64,000 nucleotides of DNA from positions 169,363 through 233,362 of the forward strand of contig CANIKO010000002.1 of the NCBI GenBank assembly GCA_947468275.1, read 5' to 3'. Below are positions 62,014-64,000 of this stretch, one piece after another. Origin of the DNA: Bacteroidota bacterium. GTDB lineage: Bacteria > Bacteroidota > Bacteroidia > NS11-12g > UBA9320. Within the stretch, counting starts at the first letter, position 1. Every line of letters starts with the position of its first letter. The notes under the pieces were generated by a model. That model saw nothing but the letters and a program-made list of their open reading frames with translations, was not told the DNA's origin and did not search any database. A program made the position numbers and the translations under genes.

Positions 62014-62835
62014 TCACAACACCTGCTTAATCCTGAGAAGCTTCACCAACAAAGGCTCCAACAAATCTAATTTTAACATATTAGCTCCGTCGCTTTTAGC
62101 TTCCGCAGGATTTGGGTGAGTTTCTACAAACAGGCCGTCAGCACCCACAGCAATAGCTGCTTTAGCTATAGTTTCGATTAATTCCGGCTTGCCACCGGTT
62201 ACGCCGCTGCCTTGGTTGGGTTGCTGCAAACTATGGGTAATATCCATAACCACAGGTGCTCCCATGGCTTGCATTTCTGGGATATTTCTGTAATCTACTA
62301 TCAAATCGCCGTAGCCAAACATATTGCCACGATCTGTTAAAATCACTTGATTATTTCCGCTATCCAATACTTTTTGCATCGCAAATTTCATAGCTGATGC
62401 GGCTGCAAATTGGCCTTTTTTAATATTTACTATTTTTCCGGTATTGGCTGCAGCAACTAATAAATCCGTTTGTCGGAAAAGGAATGCAGGAATTTGTAAC
62501 ACATCTACATACTTAGCCGCCATAGCCGCTTCATTGCTTTCATGAATATCGGTAACTGTTGGAATATTATAGGTTGCTCCCACTTTGGCCAATATTTCCA
62601 AGGCTTTTTCATCCCCAATTCCAGTAAAAGAAGTCAAACTAGTTCGGTTGGCTTTGCGATAGGAACCTTTAAAAACATACGGAATACCTAGTTTGGTGGT
62701 AATTTCCAAAATCCTACCGGCAATATCCATAGCCATTTGCTCACTTTCAATGGCACACGGCCCCGCCAAAATAAAAAATGTGTTTTTATTTTCTCGTGGG
62801 TTTAAAATTTTATGAAGTGTTTCTTGTTTTGTCAT
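62014..62835 (-). CDS. kdsA: Kdo-8-phosphate synthase
   Basis: Condenses arabinose 5-phosphate with phosphoenolpyruvate to make Kdo-8-P for the LPS inner core. Motifs: FILAGPCAIES (Cys27), YVFKGSYRKANRTS, LTDRGNMFGYGDLIVDYRNIP, DITHSLQQPNQGSGVTGG and VETHPNPAEAKSDGANML. The Cys in GPCAIES is the metal ligand of the metal-dependent (class II) type; E. coli KdsA has Asn there. The longest frame starts at 62865, but TATTTTTG (62847-62854) overlaps it, so ATG 62835 is the start (273 residues). Confidence 0.95.
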   Translation of the reverse strand: MTKQETLHKILNPRENKNTFFILAGPCAIESEQMAMDIAGRILEITTKLGIPYVFKGSYRKANRTSLTSFTGIGDEKALEILAKVGATYNIPTVTDIHESNEAAMAAKYVDVLQIPAFLFRQTDLLVAAANTGKIVNIKKGQFAAASAMKFAMQKVLDSGNNQVILTDRGNMFGYGDLIVDYRNIPEMQAMGAPVVMDITHSLQQPNQGSGVTGGKPELIETIAKAAIAVGADGLFVETHPNPAEAKSDGANMLKLDLLEPLLVKLLRIKQVL

Positions 62836-62846
62836 GATATTTAATG

Positions 62847-62854
62847 CAAAAATA
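62847..62854 (-). promoter_or_regulatory. kdsA: -7 promoter element TATTTTTG
   Basis: Perfect TAnnTTTG match 12 bp before ATG 62835; decides the kdsA start. Confidence 0.6.
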
Positions 62855-62879
62855 CATCTATTCATCTATTGCAGTTGCT

Positions 62880-63377
62880 TTAAAGCAACTGAAATAAGTA
62901 CTCATTCTTCAATTTAACATAGCGCTCTGCATTTTGCTTTATAGCTTCTATTTGTTCATCATTCAGTTGTTTTATCACCTTAGCCGGAGCTCCCATAACC
63001 AATGAATATGGAGGAATTTTGGTTCCCGCAGTTATTAAAGAATTGGCTCCGATAATACAAAAGTCTCCAATTTCAACCCCGTTCATAATCGTGCTGTGCA
63101 TTCCTACCATTACATGGTTTCCTAAAGTAGCCCCATGCACTATTGCCAAATGGCCAACAATACAATTGTGCCCAATTGTAACTGAAAAACCTTCATCCAC
63201 ATGCAACACGGCATTATCCTGAATATTGGTTCTATTGCCAATAGTAATATTATCATTATCAGCCCGAATCACCGCTCCAAACCAAATGGAAACATCGTCA
63301 CCTAGAGTAGCTTTTCCTAGCACTATGGCATTTGGAGCTATAAAAACCCGCTGGCCTTTTTTAATTTGTTGCATCAT
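62880..63377 (-). CDS. gamma-type carbonic anhydrase family protein
   Basis: A 165-residue hexapeptide-repeat protein (left-handed beta-helix) with the three zinc His: one in NAVLHVDEGF, and two in IGHNCIVGHLAIVHGATLG. The pattern matches the YrdA/CaiE-like group. True carbonic anhydrase activity needs more residues than I can judge, and many members are inactive. Its start abuts the stop of the upstream phosphotransferase fragment (1-bp spacing), so the two genes are co-transcribed; kdsA is 44 bp downstream. Confidence 0.88.
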   Translation of the reverse strand: MMQQIKKGQRVFIAPNAIVLGKATLGDDVSIWFGAVIRADNDNITIGNRTNIQDNAVLHVDEGFSVTIGHNCIVGHLAIVHGATLGNHVMVGMHSTIMNGVEIGDFCIIGANSLITAGTKIPPYSLVMGAPAKVIKQLNDEQIEAIKQNAERYVKLKNEYLFQLL

Positions 63378-64000
63378 TTAATAAAACCTGTTATTCACCA
63401 ACCTGTAATTATAATCCTGAATTTTTGCCTTCAAAATAAATTGCATTGAATCGGAGACAATTAAGGTTTTTGCATCTCCTTTAAATTTATTTCCATCAAA
63501 TGTATAGCTCAATTTATTTGTTATCGCTTGATAACTCCCTTCCTCATTTTGAAACGCCATTTTATCTTTTTGAAAATACGTTCCTAATGTAAAAATTTTA
63601 CCAGAATATCCAACTTTTGATAAAACCATTGGAATGATGTCAATATGTTGAATGATACTATTCACTTTACTGGGGATTTTCTTTGAAGGCTCAAAAACGA
63701 GAAGTGGAATTTCGTATTTCCCATCATGACTTTGATATCGCTTTGTGAAATTTTCACTACTATGATCAGCTGTAATAATAAATATAGTTTCATTATACCA
63801 AGGCGAATTTTTAATGGTTTCAAAAAACTTTTTTAAACATTGATCCGAATACCTGATGGTTTGATGAATGGGTTGTTTTATCGCTTTAAAACTGTCTTTA
63901 TAATCTTTTGGTAAGGTGTAAGGATGATGACTACTCAAGGTGAAAACTGAAGCTACAAATGGTTGTTTGGTTTGACTTAATTGTTTAGCCACATACAGTA
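63378..64000 (-). CDS. C-terminal part of an LTA-synthase/sulfatase-fold phosphotransferase
   Basis: The frame is open through the right window edge, so only the last 206 residues are seen. They contain FVASVFTLSSHHPYTLP, ETIFIITADHSSENF with the metal-binding Asp-His, and the QSHDGKYEIPLLVFEP segment, which together are the second half of the alkaline-phosphatase-fold domain of LTA synthase-like (LtaS/MdoB) proteins. In Gram-negative cells such proteins transfer phosphoglycerol or phosphoethanolamine to glycans at the periplasmic face. Identity of the donor is unknown. It is the first gene of the pair with the carbonic anhydrase-like protein. Confidence 0.85.
   Translation of the reverse strand, partial: LYVAKQLSQTKQPFVASVFTLSSHHPYTLPKDYKDSFKAIKQPIHQTIRYSDQCLKKFFETIKNSPWYNETIFIITADHSSENFTKRYQSHDGKYEIPLLVFEPSKKIPSKVNSIIQHIDIIPMVLSKVGYSGKIFTLGTYFQKDKMAFQNEEGSYQAITNKLSYTFDGNKFKGDAKTLIVSDSMQFILKAKIQDYNYRLVNNRFY

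Noticed and set aside
1-64000. CRISPR array, tRNA, rRNA, prophage, insertion sequence
   Set aside because: I read for regular repeats with spacers, for tRNA T-arm GTTCGAATC patterns and for transposase or integrase motifs and found none convincing.

Overview
The window is AT-rich bacterial DNA from a member of the Bacteroidota. This rests on a type IX secretion C-terminal sorting domain at the left edge, many upstream sequences matching the Bacteroidota -7 promoter element TAnnTTTG, PUR-type DUF3276 and DUF1573 proteins, a Bacteroidota-style LptD, the cytochrome oxidase gene order, and little sign of Shine-Dalgarno sites. The genes point to an aerobic Gram-negative cell with LPS (kdsA, lpxB, lptD, lptE). 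I cannot name a genus. The content is mostly chromosomal housekeeping. I saw no tRNA, rRNA, CRISPR array, insertion sequence, prophage or integrated element.

Layout. 1-6.7 kb: the end of a secreted protein, then a leftward cluster nusB, DUF1573 lipoprotein, yajC, coaE, phosphoribosyltransferase, lipoprotein, followed by a GT-C type membrane protein and leucine dehydrogenase. 7-10 kb: rightward genes for a PUR protein, a DUF4199-like protein, an SRPBCC protein, plsC, gatC and an ABC ATPase. 10-12 kb: two leftward membrane proteins. 12-20 kb: rightward miaB, a sigma-54 activator, lptE, a TPR protein and secG, then surE, a small membrane protein and lpxB. 20-25 kb: rhomboid protease, a zinc-dependent S1/P1-like enzyme and a class A penicillin-binding protein. 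25-30 kb: lptD divergent from an amidase plus mlaD-like pair. 30-32 kb: two related exported proteins of unknown function. 32-43 kb: scattered single genes (hmgA, TPR lipoprotein, CDGSH protein, two pirins, ABC-F, nhaD, ribBA, glycosyltransferase, anchored beta-barrel). 43-50 kb: M16 protease, a second GT-C protein and an S8 lipoprotein protease. 50-59 kb: a compact leftward aa3-type cytochrome oxidase operon. 59-64 kb: glycosyltransferase, dapD, a lipoprotein, kdsA, a gamma-type carbonic anhydrase and the end of an alkaline-phosphatase-fold phosphotransferase.

How the genes work together. The largest theme is envelope construction: Kdo synthesis (kdsA), lipid A (lpxB), phospholipid (plsC), LPS export (lptD, lptE), retrograde lipid transport (MCE protein), peptidoglycan synthesis and splitting (class A PBP, amidase, dapD for diaminopimelate) and protein export (yajC, secG). 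The second theme is respiration: CtaC, CtaD, two CtaE-like proteins, a CtaF-like subunit, heme O synthase, SCO and small accessory proteins lie in one run.

What looks least ordinary: coaE has no ATG, GTG or TTG start in front of its P-loop; CtaC carries an N-terminal cytochrome c and a coiled-coil insertion in the CuA domain; an FkbM-type methyltransferase and a CPMC mini-protein sit inside the oxidase operon; two neighbouring genes encode three copies of an unrecognised module of about 50 residues; several intergenic regions carry short repetitive phrases; and a 114-bp element is bounded by a perfect 14-bp inverted repeat. Several starts were moved downstream because a clear promoter element overlaps the longest reading frame.
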